DNA of 64,000 nt, taken from NCBI RefSeq assembly GCF_024296925.1, contig NZ_CP101125.1, positions 4,776,501 to 4,840,500 of the forward strand, given 5' to 3'. The translations under genes were made by a program, and so were the position numbers. Position 1 is the first letter of the stretch. Every line of letters starts with the position of its first letter. Positions 9,152 through 17,692 of this stretch are shown piece after piece. The notes under the pieces were generated by a model, which saw only the letters and a program-made list of their open reading frames with translations, was not told the DNA's origin and did no database searches. Source of the stretch: Pseudomonas nunensis. GTDB taxonomy: Bacteria > Pseudomonadota > Gammaproteobacteria > Pseudomonadales > Pseudomonadaceae.

Positions 9152-9246
9152 GAGAACGAGATTCTCCCTAACGACCAACAATGGCCAATGGAAAAGCGAT
9201 GACAGAGAGATAGACAACGCGGTGGGCAAAACTGCCCACGCGTGTA

Positions 9247-11391
9247 TCAGGAAATTTCACGTCGGAAGGGAGGCAACGCATTCAGGATCGCTTTGCCGTA
9301 ACGCTGGGTGACCAAGCGTCGATCGAGCAACGTGATGGTGCCGCGATCTTCTTCGGTACGCAGCAAGCGACCGCAGGCCTGGACCAGTTTCAGCGAGGCG
9401 TCCGGCACGGAGATTTCCATGAACGGATTGCCGCCCCGGGCTTCGATCCACTCGGCCAACGCAGCTTCGACCGGATCGTCGGGCACCGAGAATGGAATCT
9501 TGGCGATCACCACGTGTTCGCAATAGGCGCCGGGCAAGTCCACGCCTTCGGCGAAACTCGCCAGGCCGAACAGCACGCTGGAATCCCCGCCATCGACCCG
9601 CGCCTTGTGCTTGTTCAGGGTTTCCTGTTTCGACAGGTTGCCTTGAATGAACACTTGCTTGCGCCAGTCGCGGTCCAGCCCGTCGAACACGTCCTGCATC
9701 TGTTTGCGCGAAGAGAACAGCACCAAAGTGCCCCGCGAGCCTTCCACCAGCGACGGCAAATCACGAATGATTGCGGCGGTGTGGGCCGGAGCATCACGCG
9801 GATCGGCCTTCAGGTCCGGCACTCGCAGCACGCCAGCGTCGGCGTGATGGAACGGGCTCGGGACCACGGCGGTCACGGCTTTTTTCGGCAAACCTGCACG
9901 CATGCGGAAGCGGTCGAACGTACCGAGGGCGGTCAGGGTCGCCGAGGTCACCAGCGCGCCGTAGGCCACATTCCACAAATTGCGACGGAGCATTTCCGCC
10001 GCGAGGATCGGGCTGGCGTTGACCTCGATGTCGAACAGCGAACCACTTTCCGCCAAGGTCAACCAACGGGCCATCGGCGGGTTGTCTTCCGGGTCTTCGG
10101 CGGTGAATGCTGTCCACAACTCCCAATTGCCCGAAGAACGGGACAACAGGCTGCCGAACAGTGGATACCACTCTTCGGCCTGGTTGCTGGCGATGCCGAT
10201 GTTAACCTCGCCGTCCATGCCTTCCTTGAGCAGTTCGGTGAGGCGGGTGAACAAATCAGTCAGGCGAGCGAAGGCTTTCTTCAGCTCGACGCCCATCTCG
10301 CGCATGTGCTCGGGAATCACCCCGCCGACGAAACGGTGACGCGGGCGCTCACGGCCTTCGACGTCTTCGCCGGGTTTGAAATCGGCAACCTGCTCGCACG
10401 CGGTGAACATGAACTGCTGCTGGGTCTTGATCTCCCGCGCCAGCTCCGGCACTTGTTCGATCAACTTGCCCAGATCGCCCGGCAACGGGTGCTGGGCCAG
10501 CAATTTGGTGAGGTTCTTGGCGGTGGTTTCCAGCCAGTCTGCAGTGGACCGCAGGCGCGTGTAGTGCGCGAAGTGACCGATTGCCTTGTCTGGCAGGTGG
10601 TGGCCTTCGTCGAACACGTAGATGGTGTCGCGCGGGTCAGGCAACACGGCACCGCCGCCCAGGGCCAAGTCGGCCAGAACCATGTCGTGGTTGGTGACGA
10701 TCACGTCAACCTTGCCCATGCCTTCGCGGGCCTTGTAGAAGGCGCACTGGCCGAAGTTCGGGCAATGACGGTTGGTGCACTGGCTGTGATCGGTGGTCAG
10801 GCGCGCCCAGTCGGCATCTTCGAGGGCGGTGGACCAACTGTCGCGGTCGCCGTCCCATTTATTGCCGGCGAGCTTCTCGATCATGCTGGTGAAGAGCTTT
10901 TGGCTGGCCTCATCCACTTCGATCTTGAAGCCTTCTTCTTCGAACAACTGCGCGGTAGCGGTTTGTGCGTGACCTTCCTGGAGCAACATGTCGAGCTTGG
11001 ACAGGCACATGTAGCGCCCACGGCCCTTGGCCAAGGCAAATGTGAAATTCAGCCCGCTGTTGCGCATCAGGTCGGGCAAATCCTTGTAGACGATCTGCTC
11101 TTGCAGGGCCACGGTGGCCGTGGCGATCACCAGGCGTTTGCCCGCAGCCTTGGCCGTCGGGATCGCCGCCAGGCTGTAGGCCACGGTTTTACCGGTACCG
11201 GTGCCGGCTTCCACCGCGACAATCGCGGGGTCGCCACTGCGCCGGCCTTCGTCGTCGGTGTCGATGTCACCGAGGACTTTGGCAATTTCGGCGATCATCA
11301 GGCGTTGGCCGTAGCGCGGCTTGAGGCTCTTGGCTTCAAGAAAACGCGTGTAGGCGCCCTGGATCGTAGTTTTGAGTTCGGTGCTGATCAT
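9247..11391 (-). CDS. dinG: ATP-dependent DNA helicase DinG
   Basis: A 714-residue superfamily 2 (XPD-like) 5'-3' helicase that resolves R-loops, D-loops and G-quadruplexes during replication and repair. Walker A is GTGTGKT (residues 63-69), and the Walker B/DEAH-type box is DEGHHL. Four cysteines suited to a 4Fe-4S cluster are seen in RYMC, HSQC, NRHC and FGQC. Length agrees with the family. A LexA-type operator lies 22 bases before the ATG, so SOS induction is expected. The gene is transcribed away from the CopD-like gene. Confidence 0.97.
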   Translation of the reverse strand: MISTELKTTIQGAYTRFLEAKSLKPRYGQRLMIAEIAKVLGDIDTDDEGRRSGDPAIVAVEAGTGTGKTVAYSLAAIPTAKAAGKRLVIATATVALQEQIVYKDLPDLMRNSGLNFTFALAKGRGRYMCLSKLDMLLQEGHAQTATAQLFEEEGFKIEVDEASQKLFTSMIEKLAGNKWDGDRDSWSTALEDADWARLTTDHSQCTNRHCPNFGQCAFYKAREGMGKVDVIVTNHDMVLADLALGGGAVLPDPRDTIYVFDEGHHLPDKAIGHFAHYTRLRSTADWLETTAKNLTKLLAQHPLPGDLGKLIEQVPELAREIKTQQQFMFTACEQVADFKPGEDVEGRERPRHRFVGGVIPEHMREMGVELKKAFARLTDLFTRLTELLKEGMDGEVNIGIASNQAEEWYPLFGSLLSRSSGNWELWTAFTAEDPEDNPPMARWLTLAESGSLFDIEVNASPILAAEMLRRNLWNVAYGALVTSATLTALGTFDRFRMRAGLPKKAVTAVVPSPFHHADAGVLRVPDLKADPRDAPAHTAAIIRDLPSLVEGSRGTLVLFSSRKQMQDVFDGLDRDWRKQVFIQGNLSKQETLNKHKARVDGGDSSVLFGLASFAEGVDLPGAYCEHVVIAKIPFSVPDDPVEAALAEWIEARGGNPFMEISVPDASLKLVQACGRLLRTEEDRGTITLLDRRLVTQRYGKAILNALPPFRREIS

Positions 11392-11413
11392 GGATTGTCG
11401 GGCGCAAAAAACG

Positions 11414-11429
11414 CTGGATAAATTTTCAG
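11414..11429 (-). promoter_or_regulatory. LexA (SOS) box of dinG
   Basis: The sequence ctggataaattttcag fits the LexA operator pattern CTG-N10-CAG with an AT-rich centre. It ends 22 bases upstream of the dinG start codon, a usual position for SOS repression. Confidence 0.8.
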
Positions 11430-11490
11430 TGGTTCGGATCGGCGGCTATCATACCGCGCTAATTAATCCCGCGCAGAACGGAGTACCCCA

Positions 11491-11955
11491 ATGACCGCTT
11501 TTAGCCTCGTTTATACCCTGCATGTGCTGTCCGCCCTGGTGTGGGTCGGCGGCATGTTTTTCGCCTGGATGGTCCTGCGCCCGGCGGCGATGAAGGCCCT
11601 GGAAGGTCCCGGCCGGTTGAAGCTGTGGGTAGAAGTGTTTCAAGGTTTTTTTCGCTGGGTCTGGGTCGCGGTGGTGGTTTTGCCGATCAGCGGCGTGGGC
11701 ATGATTCATCTGCAATACGCCGGGTTTGAAGCGGCGCCGCGTTATGTGCAGGTGATGATGGGCTTGTACGTGGTGATGACCGCGCTGTTTATCCGGATCC
11801 AGGCGTTGTTGCTGCCGGAATTGCGCACAGCGGTGGACGCCCAGGACTGGCCGGCGGGTGCGGCAGCGCTTGGGAAGATTCGCAAGTTGGTGGGGATTAA
11901 TTTGATTGTGGGGTTGGTGCTGGTGGCGATTGCGGCGGCTCGGCCGATGTTCTAG
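11491..11955 (+). CDS. CopD-family inner-membrane protein
   Basis: A 154-residue protein with four predicted membrane helices (for example YTLHVLSALVWVGGMFFAWMV and VWVAVVVLPISGVGMIHL). A conserved His in the first helix (LHVLSALVWVGGMFF) and the general layout match the CopD-like family linked to copper uptake or redox. No copper genes are near, so the family name does not settle its role. GAACGGAGTACCCC before the ATG supplies the ribosome binding site. A REP pair follows the stop codon. Confidence 0.8.
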   Translation: MTAFSLVYTLHVLSALVWVGGMFFAWMVLRPAAMKALEGPGRLKLWVEVFQGFFRWVWVAVVVLPISGVGMIHLQYAGFEAAPRYVQVMMGLYVVMTALFIRIQALLLPELRTAVDAQDWPAGAAALGKIRKLVGINLIVGLVLVAIAAARPMF

Positions 11956-11958
11956 AAG

Positions 11959-12051
11959 CTTCGCGGGCAAGCCTCGCTCCTACAGGATTTATGTCGTTCG
12001 CGAATATCGCAGACGACTCAAAAATTGTAGGAGCGAGGCTTGCCCGCGAAG
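11959..12051. repeat. REP inverted pair
   Basis: cttcgcgggcaagcctcgct... faces ...agcgaggcttgcccgcgaag across a loop of about 37 bases. It lies between the CopD-like gene and the end of the collagen-like gene. Confidence 0.9.
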
Positions 12052-12086
12052 ACTATCGATCAGACGACACACATTTCAGAAACGGC

Positions 12087-12845
12087 TTACAACCGCTGAA
12101 CCGTCACCGATCCCGCCACACCCGCAGGCCCTGGCTGGCCATCAACGCCCGGACGGCCGCTCTTGCCACCATCAGCCTTGTACACCAGGCAACCCTTGGC
12201 CTTGCCACCGGCACCCGGTTTACCGCCAGGCCCGGCCAGACCGCCAGCACCGCCAGCGACTTGAACCTTGATCTGTTCGGACGGGTAATCGCGCGGCACT
12301 TCCAGGCGCACCAGTGCACCGGCCGCCCCAGGCTGGCCGTCGCTGCCATTGCTGCCGTCGAAACCACGCCCGGCCTGACCCCAGGTGCAACCCGGCTCTT
12401 CGCCGTTGGCGCCATCCAGACCGACAAACCCCGGCGCACCCGCACCACCGCGCGCGTCCACGGTCAGCTTCGGCGCGTTCAATGATTTGATCTGCAAATT
12501 CAGGTTACGCCCCGAGCGCGCAGCCTTGAGATACGTCCCCGGCGCACCGCGAGCGGTGATCAGGCTGCCTTCGGACAAATCGGCACGGCTGACTTTCAGC
12601 TCCAGCGCCTGTTCGCCGGGCACGATGGCGATCCGCGCATCACGCCCCAGGTGCAATTCGCCGATCGTCACTTCCGTCACGTTCGAGGGAATCAGCAAAG
12701 TGCCGTAGTCAGCGACTTCGAGTTTTTCCAGCTGCAAGGTGCTGGCCGTGTTGGGCAAGCGCATCAGGGAATTGGTTTCGACGCTCACGACCTGGGCGCA
12801 GGCGAGTGGGCTGATAAGTGCAGCGAGCAGACAGAGTTTACGCAT
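12087..12845 (-). CDS. Secreted protein with collagen-like Gly-rich C-terminus
   Basis: A 252-residue protein with a signal peptide (MRKLCLLAALISPLACAQ). The middle has beta-rich repeats that resemble a pectate lyase-like or polymorphic beta-solenoid pattern (LEVADYGTLLIPSNVTEVTIGEL). The last 110 residues are rich in GxxG and GPA/GQPG units (VGLDGANGEEPG, GSDGQPGAAG, GVDGQPGPAGVAG), with two cysteine-containing segments. It looks like an extracellular or surface protein of unknown function. The start overlaps the end of the upstream DUF1145 gene by 8 bases, which suggests translational coupling. Confidence 0.75.
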   Translation of the reverse strand: MRKLCLLAALISPLACAQVVSVETNSLMRLPNTASTLQLEKLEVADYGTLLIPSNVTEVTIGELHLGRDARIAIVPGEQALELKVSRADLSEGSLITARGAPGTYLKAARSGRNLNLQIKSLNAPKLTVDARGGAGAPGFVGLDGANGEEPGCTWGQAGRGFDGSNGSDGQPGAAGALVRLEVPRDYPSEQIKVQVAGGAGGLAGPGGKPGAGGKAKGCLVYKADGGKSGRPGVDGQPGPAGVAGSVTVQRL

Positions 12846-13116
12846 GGGAAGCCCCTGGTACGGCCGGGGCCGGAATGGTTTGCAGGTGGAAAACGCCAAA
12901 GAACAGAATCTTCAAGCGATCACGCCAAGGATGGGCGCGACCTTTGAGGCTGCGGTTACACAGCAGCACTTCAAGAAAATGGATAATCGCCAGCAGGGCG
13001 CCGGCCATACTGACCAGCAGGTGCAGCGGATTGATAAACGGAATCAGCAGATTGACCAGTACCACCAGCCAGAACAGTAGGGTCAACAGCTTCCCCAGCC
13101 CCCAAAACACCTTCAT
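12838..13116 (-). CDS. DUF1145-family small membrane protein
   Basis: A 92-residue protein with two or three hydrophobic helices (KLLTLLFWLVVLVNLLIPF and LLVSMAGALLAIIHFLEVLL), matching the DUF1145 pattern in which a Leu-rich helix with His is followed by a basic Trp-Arg region (HPWRDRLKILFFGVF). Function unknown. It overlaps the start of the collagen-like gene by 8 bases and probably shares its transcript. Confidence 0.75.
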   Translation of the reverse strand: MKVFWGLGKLLTLLFWLVVLVNLLIPFINPLHLLVSMAGALLAIIHFLEVLLCNRSLKGRAHPWRDRLKILFFGVFHLQTIPAPAVPGASHA

Positions 13117-13266
13117 ACGCTCCCCCGTTGAGAATTATTCTTTGAGCGCACAGTAACGGCTTCCGCAAGGGATAAGCCAGAGGGCAAGAGAAAATTCTTC
13201 AACGTGGCCGCCGGATAGCCGGGTTTCGGCACCCGGCGGCTCTAGATCAAGGTTATGCGTCATGTG

Positions 13267-13989
13267 TCAGCGGTTGATGTGCAATTCCACACGTCGGTTT
13301 TTCGCGCGCCCCTCTTCTGTTTCGTTGTCGGCCACCGGTTGGCTTTCACCCTTACCTTCGCTGGTGAGTTTGTTTGGCGCCAGGCCCTGGCTCAACAGAT
13401 AAGCCGCCACGCTGCTGGCGCGACGTTCCGACAAAGCCTGGTTGTAGGCATCCGAACCTTTGCTATCGGTATGGCCCACAACTTTGATGCTGACCACGTC
13501 CGCGTTCTGCAACTTGGCCATCAATGCATCCAGTTGGCTGCGGGCCGCAGGGGTCAGGTCGGACTTGTCGAACGCGAACAGCACGTTGCCGGCATCGCTC
13601 AGGGTGATGACTTCGGAGACCGGTGCAGGCTCGACAGGTTTCACGCTGGCCGGGTATTGCGGCAACGGGCAACCACGATGATCGACCGGGGTATTTTCCG
13701 GCGTATCGGGGCAACGGTCGCGTCGGTCGAAGACGCCGTCGCTGTCTTCGTCGCCATCCTGGGCGTAGCAGATCAAACCACCGGTCAAGATACCGAGCGC
13801 CGCACCACCGGCCGCCCAACCGCCACTTTCGATAGCACCCAGGCCACCGCCGACCAGTCCGCCAATGACGCTGCAGATCGGCCAGGTACGTTGATTCAAG
13901 GGGGCAGTGCCATCGCTGTGAGTAGCGCAACCGGTCAACAGGCTGCCAAGCAGCAGAACCGGTAAGACGGTCCGTGTTAGAACGCTCAT
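13267..13989 (-). CDS. OmpA-family lipoprotein with TSP3 calcium-binding repeat (copy 1)
   Basis: A 240-residue lipoprotein (SLLTGCATHS). After the lipobox comes a glycine-zipper membrane segment (GGLVGGGLGAIESGGWAAGGAALG), then a thrombospondin type 3-like Asp-rich loop (DGDEDSDGVFDRRDRCPDTP) and a C-terminal OmpA peptidoglycan-binding domain (VVGHTDSKGSDAYNQALSERRA...NRRVELHI). It should connect the outer membrane to the cell wall. The next gene upstream has the same architecture and close sequence, so the two arose by tandem duplication. The start at 13989 is set by the signal peptide. Confidence 0.9.
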   Translation of the reverse strand: MSVLTRTVLPVLLLGSLLTGCATHSDGTAPLNQRTWPICSVIGGLVGGGLGAIESGGWAAGGAALGILTGGLICYAQDGDEDSDGVFDRRDRCPDTPENTPVDHRGCPLPQYPASVKPVEPAPVSEVITLSDAGNVLFAFDKSDLTPAARSQLDALMAKLQNADVVSIKVVGHTDSKGSDAYNQALSERRASSVAAYLLSQGLAPNKLTSEGKGESQPVADNETEEGRAKNRRVELHINR

Positions 13990-14082
13990 TTGTGAATGCT
14001 CCTGTGTTACCGGCCCATACCGGTTACACAGGAGTAAAGACCCGCATCCGCGACTGCACAAGCTGCGGAGCGGAAGGGACTT

Positions 14083-14778
14083 TTAACGCTCGATTTTGAT
14101 TTCGGTGCGACGGTTCAACGCGCGGCCATCCGCAGTTTTGTTATCGGCCACTGGCTGGCTTTCGCCTTTACCGGTTACCGACACGAAACTGCTGCGTGGT
14201 ACGCCATCGTGGATCAGGTATTCCACCACCGAATGCGCACGTTTATCCGACAGTTTCTGGTTGTAGGCATCGCTGCCCACGCTGTCGGTGTGACCAGTCA
14301 CAGTCAGGCGCGCGGTAGACGATTCCTGTTTCAGGCGAGTAGCGACTTTGTCGAGCACCTCTTTATCGGATGGAGTCAGTGTGGCTTTGTCGAACTGGAA
14401 GTGAACGTCGCGGATGACGATGGTTTCTTCCTTGACCACCACGGCCTCTTCAACCACTGGTGCAGGGACTGGCGGAGGGCAACCGTCGGCATCGACCTGC
14501 ACGCCTTTAGGCGTATGCGGGCACTTGTCGCGGCTATCCGGCACGCCATCGCCATCTTCGTCGCCATCACCGTGCACCCAACAATAAGCGGCTGCCGTGC
14601 CGCCGACCAGCAGCGCACCATACCCCGCCCATGCTGAACTCTCGGTGGCACCGAGACCGGCACCCACGACGCCGCCGACCGCCGCACAGGTCGGCCAGTC
14701 GGTTTTCTGCAAACCTGCGCAACCAGTCAACACACTGGTTAGCAGAACCAAGGGTAATGCTGTCCGAACTATGCTCAT
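14083..14778 (-). CDS. OmpA-family lipoprotein with TSP3 calcium-binding repeat (copy 2)
   Basis: A 231-residue paralogue of the following gene with the same order of parts: lipobox VLTGCAGLQ, Gly-rich segment (VGGVVGAGLGATESSAWAGYGAL), Asp-rich TSP3-like loop (GDGDEDGDGVPDSRDKCPHTP) and OmpA domain (VTGHTDSVGSDAYNQKLSDKRA...NRRTEIKIER). Its stop codon is 93 bases before the next start, so the pair may be co-transcribed. Possible functions are cell-wall anchoring and biofilm- or envelope-related structure, by family only. Confidence 0.9.
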   Translation of the reverse strand: MSIVRTALPLVLLTSVLTGCAGLQKTDWPTCAAVGGVVGAGLGATESSAWAGYGALLVGGTAAAYCWVHGDGDEDGDGVPDSRDKCPHTPKGVQVDADGCPPPVPAPVVEEAVVVKEETIVIRDVHFQFDKATLTPSDKEVLDKVATRLKQESSTARLTVTGHTDSVGSDAYNQKLSDKRAHSVVEYLIHDGVPRSSFVSVTGKGESQPVADNKTADGRALNRRTEIKIER

Positions 14779-14968
14779 CTAGTTTTCTCCTGAGGGATCG
14801 GCTTAAAACCGATTCAGGGAGTAAAGACCGGAGTTTTAATCTCCGCCAGCAATAGGCCATTGCCGTTTTGCCCAATGTTCACGGCAGATCGGAACTTTTG
14901 CCACTCGGTGGCTCTAGGCCCGGACGTTGGGGCAGGCTAGTCTTGGCAGTTCTGATTGAGGATCTTCG

Positions 14969-15466
14969 ATGATTGCAGGTATTTCTTCACGCACGCCCCA
15001 GCAGGCATTGGCCGCTTTGCTTGACCGTTATGCCCCGGCGCGCCTGTTGCTGATTGGCGCCAGCCAGTTCCCGGCGCTGGAAGCGTTCAAGCTCGCGCAC
15101 CCGGACAGTTGCGTCGCTCATGCGGAACCCGGGCCATTGCCGCCAGAGCTGGCGGCGCGGCGCTTTGACCTGGCGCTGGTGGTCGATTGCCTGGAGCACT
15201 TGCCCAAACGCGATGGCCTGAATCTGCTGGGCGGGATCCGCAACCTGAACGCCAGTCGCATCGCGGTATTGGCAGATTTGCCCGCCAGCGGCTGGCAGGA
15301 AACCGATTTCTTCTCCCTGGCCTTGCAAGCCAGCGAACGTTTCCAGCGCGATGAGCAGGTGTTGACGCTGTTCACCTATGATCTTCTTGACTATAAACAG
15401 GTGCCCGACTGGCTCAATTCACGGTTCTGGGCCAATCCGGAAAACTTCGGGAAATACTGGTGGTAA
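14969..15466 (+). CDS. DUF6231-like protein of unknown function
   Basis: A 165-residue protein whose layout recalls a small Rossmann/SAM-dependent methyltransferase-like fold: [14 protein letters not shown] (first strand and turn), [28 protein letters not shown] (a motif like the D-x-LEH of methyltransferases) and a C-terminal aromatic end ([12 protein letters not shown]). The Gly-rich SAM motif is weak, so enzyme activity is not assured. Four bases separate it from the YchJ-like gene, which indicates an operon. Confidence 0.75.
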   Translation: MIAGISSRTPQQALAALLDRYAPARLLLIGASQFPALEAFKLAHPDSCVAHAEPGPLPPELAARRFDLALVVDCLEHLPKRDGLNLLGGIRNLNASRIAVLADLPASGWQETDFFSLALQASERFQRDEQVLTLFTYDLLDYKQVPDWLNSRFWANPENFGKYWW

Positions 15467-15470
15467 CGCA

Positions 15471-15947
15471 ATGAGTACATCCATTTGCCCTTGCGGCAGC
15501 GGCACCCTGCTCGATGCCTGCTGCGGCCATTACCATGCAGGCCATCCGGCCCCGTGCGCCGAGGCCTTGATGCGCTCGCGCTACAGCGCCTACGTGCTGG
15601 GGCTGATCGACTATCTGGTGGCGACCACCCTGCCCGCCCAACAGTCCGGCCTGGATCGTCAGTCCATCAGCGACTGGAGCGCCCAGAGCACCTGGCTGGG
15701 TCTTGAAGTGGAAAGCTCCGAGGTGTTTGGCGGTCAACCGGAACACGCCTTCGTGACCTTCACGGCCCGTTGGCACGATGGCGGCGGTGAACACAGTCAC
15801 CGCGAGCGTTCCTCGTTTGTGCAGAACAACGGCCACTGGTACTTCATCGACCCGAACGTACAGCTCAAGGCAGGGCGCAATGACGCCTGCCCGTGCGCGA
15901 GTGGGCAGAAATTCAAGAAGTGTTGCGCAGGATATTTCGGCGCTTGA
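15471..15947 (+). CDS. YchJ-family SEC-C protein
   Basis: A 158-residue protein with an N-terminal zinc-knuckle-like [17 protein letters not shown], the conserved central segment [22 protein letters not shown] and a C-terminal SEC-C motif [14 protein letters not shown]. This is the arrangement of the YchJ/UPF0225 family; function is not established. The ATG at 15471 is chosen because it begins the Cys motif and lies 4 bases after the previous stop. Confidence 0.92.
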   Translation: MSTSICPCGSGTLLDACCGHYHAGHPAPCAEALMRSRYSAYVLGLIDYLVATTLPAQQSGLDRQSISDWSAQSTWLGLEVESSEVFGGQPEHAFVTFTARWHDGGGEHSHRERSSFVQNNGHWYFIDPNVQLKAGRNDACPCASGQKFKKCCAGYFGA

Positions 15948-15955
15948 AGCTCTTC

Positions 15956-16043
15956 GTAGGAGCAAGGCTTGCCCGCGAAGAACGATAACGCGGACCTCAG
16001 AAAGACCCCATTAGCTTCTTCGCGGGCAAGCCTCGCTCCTACA
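15956..16043. repeat. REP inverted pair
   Basis: gtaggagcaaggcttgcccgc... and ...gcgggcaagcctcgctcctac face each other between the YchJ-like gene and the LEA lipoprotein gene. Confidence 0.9.
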
Positions 16044-16078
16044 GGGGCTAGAATGGTTCTCAAGGGAGAACCACCACC

Positions 16079-16564
16079 ATGATCCGTCAACGCCACGCCT
16101 TACATCTGCTCACCCTGCTCATCCTCTTGAGCCTGGGCGGTTGCGCCTCCTGGTTCAGCAGCGACGAACCCGATCCCCAGGTGCATCTGGTCAAGGTCGA
16201 AGTGGTGCGGGCCAAGCTGCTGGAACAGAAATTCATCCTGCACTTTCGCGTCGACAATCCCAACGACAGTGACTTGACCGTCCGCAGCCTCGAATACCGC
16301 ATTCATCTGGGCGACATGCTGCTGACTGAAGGCGAGCACGAACACTGGTTCACGGTCAGCCCCAAGCACAGCGCGTATTTCAAAGTGCCGATCCGCACCA
16401 ACCTGTGGCCCAAGGTGCGCGACCTGGTGAAAATGCTCAAAAGCCCCAAGCAACCCGTCCCCTATCGTCTGGAAGGTGAACTGGAAACCGGTTTATTCAT
16501 CGCGCACTACGTGCACCTGGCGCGTAATGGCGTGATAATCCCCGCCGATTTAATTCCGGAGTAA
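16079..16564 (+). CDS. LEA type 2 (WHy-domain) lipoprotein
   Basis: A 161-residue lipoprotein (signal [16 protein letters not shown]). The mature part has the Water-stress and Hypersensitive-response (WHy)/LEA14 pattern with the conserved N-P-N in [22 protein letters not shown]. Similar proteins are associated with desiccation or envelope stress. The start is the ATG at 16079, preceded by AAGGGAG. It is followed 5 bases later by the His-rich SEC-C gene, so the two likely form an operon. Confidence 0.87.
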   Translation: MIRQRHALHLLTLLILLSLGGCASWFSSDEPDPQVHLVKVEVVRAKLLEQKFILHFRVDNPNDSDLTVRSLEYRIHLGDMLLTEGEHEHWFTVSPKHSAYFKVPIRTNLWPKVRDLVKMLKSPKQPVPYRLEGELETGLFIAHYVHLARNGVIIPADLIPE

Positions 16565-16569
16565 CCCCG

Positions 16570-16785
16570 ATGACCCAGCAACCCCATGTTCATGGCCCTG
16601 ACTGCAATCACGATCACGACGATCATGCCCATGACCACCATGATCACGACCATGGCCATGTCCACGGCCCGAACTGCGGCCACGCTCACCAGGAACCGGT
16701 GCGCAACGCCCTGAAAGATGTCGGCCGCAACGATCCTTGCCCATGCGGCAACGGCAAGAAATTCAAGAAGTGCCACGGCGCTTGA
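16570..16785 (+). CDS. Small His-rich SEC-C metal-binding protein
   Basis: A 71-residue protein in which residues 6-41 are a His/Asp-rich block ([19 protein letters not shown]...), followed by a linker and a C-terminal SEC-C motif ([17 protein letters not shown]). The His-rich part should bind Zn or Ni; SEC-C binds zinc. It may act as a metal store or chaperone, but this is inference. Its SEC-C end is close in sequence to that of the YchJ-like protein 800 bases upstream. Confidence 0.85.
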   Translation: MTQQPHVHGPDCNHDHDDHAHDHHDHDHGHVHGPNCGHAHQEPVRNALKDVGRNDPCPCGNGKKFKKCHGA

Positions 16786-16820
16786 TGCTTCGGGCGAAGA
16801 TTTGCTTCGCCGGTTGAATC

Positions 16821-16983
16821 GCCTTCGCGAGCAGGCTCGCTCCCACATTTTGATCGGCGCCGTACACAGTCTTCGTGTACACAGCAGATCCCCTGTGGGA
16901 GCGGGCTTGCTCGCGAAAGCGGCGGCAAATTCAACATCACCGTTTCAGACAGACCGCTTTCGCGAGCAAGCCCGCTCCCACAA
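16821..16983. repeat. REP cluster (single unit plus inverted pair)
   Basis: A lone unit at 16821-16848 (gccttcgcgagcaggctcgct) is followed by a facing pair at 16893-16983 (gtgggagcgggcttgctcgcg... / ...cgcgagcaagcccgctcccac). It occupies the gap between two convergent genes. Confidence 0.9.
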
Positions 16984-16989
16984 GGGATT

Positions 16990-17547
16990 TCATTCAGGCT
17001 TCAGGATTTGCGCGGTGCTGGTGACCGTCGCGTATTCGCCATGCAGATTGCCCAGCGACATGGCATGCACTTCTTCAGCGGAATACGCATTGCCGAAAAA
17101 ATCGGCCTTGTCGAAGGTAAAGCACGCGTCCTCCGCCACCCAGGTATCAAACCCCAGATTCCCGGCCGTGCGCGCCGTGGACTCGACCGAGTTGTTAGTC
17201 GCCACGCCAACGATGATCAACTGATCAATCCCCGCTTCGCACAACCGCGCCTCCAGCCCTGTCGCACAAAACGCATCCGGCACCTGTTTCTGAATCAGTT
17301 GCTCGCCCGCCATCGGCTGGAACCGTTCCTGAAACTCCACACCCGATTGCTCGGGCCAGAACACCGAATCCGCTGAGCGGGACAGGTGTTGCACGTGGAT
17401 CACCGGCCGCGACGTGCGCCGCCAAAACACCAGTAAATCGAGAATGCGCTCCTCGGCCTGAGGATTATTTCGACGCCCGAGTCTGGGCTGCAGGATGCCT
17501 TTTTGCTGGTCGATGATGATCAGCGCTGCGTTGGTCTTGAGCTCCAT
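16990..17547 (-). CDS. Isochorismatase-fold hydrolase with Ser in place of the catalytic Cys
   Basis: A 185-residue cysteine-hydrolase/isochorismatase superfamily protein. The first-strand Asp is seen in IIIDQQKGI, the Lys in QKQVPDAF, and the region that normally carries the nucleophile Cys reads GVATNNSVESTAR, with Ser (or Asn) where nicotinamidases have Cys. It may therefore be a different activity or inactive. An upstream ATG at 17562 would add five residues; the ATG at 17547 is preferred because it starts the core fold. Confidence 0.85.
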   Translation of the reverse strand: MELKTNAALIIIDQQKGILQPRLGRRNNPQAEERILDLLVFWRRTSRPVIHVQHLSRSADSVFWPEQSGVEFQERFQPMAGEQLIQKQVPDAFCATGLEARLCEAGIDQLIIVGVATNNSVESTARTAGNLGFDTWVAEDACFTFDKADFFGNAYSAEEVHAMSLGNLHGEYATVTSTAQILKPE

Positions 17548-17692
17548 GCTGACTTTTCTCATGTCGGGTCATTGAATTTCACGCACTTCAGCATCACCTC
17601 TTCCTACAGGCAAGCTCTCCAGTGCAAACAGGACGACCTAATGCGAGCGGTTGCTGTCCGTACCTTATGACGTCTATTTTTTGGAGTACTCC

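Noticed and set aside
9514..11421. 635-codon open frame on the plus strand over dinG
   Set aside because: Shadow of dinG, whose helicase motifs are complete on the minus strand.
16821..16983. Closely spaced repeats that could suggest a CRISPR array
   Set aside because: The units face each other as inverted pairs and match REP cores found across the window; there are no equal direct repeats with unique spacers.
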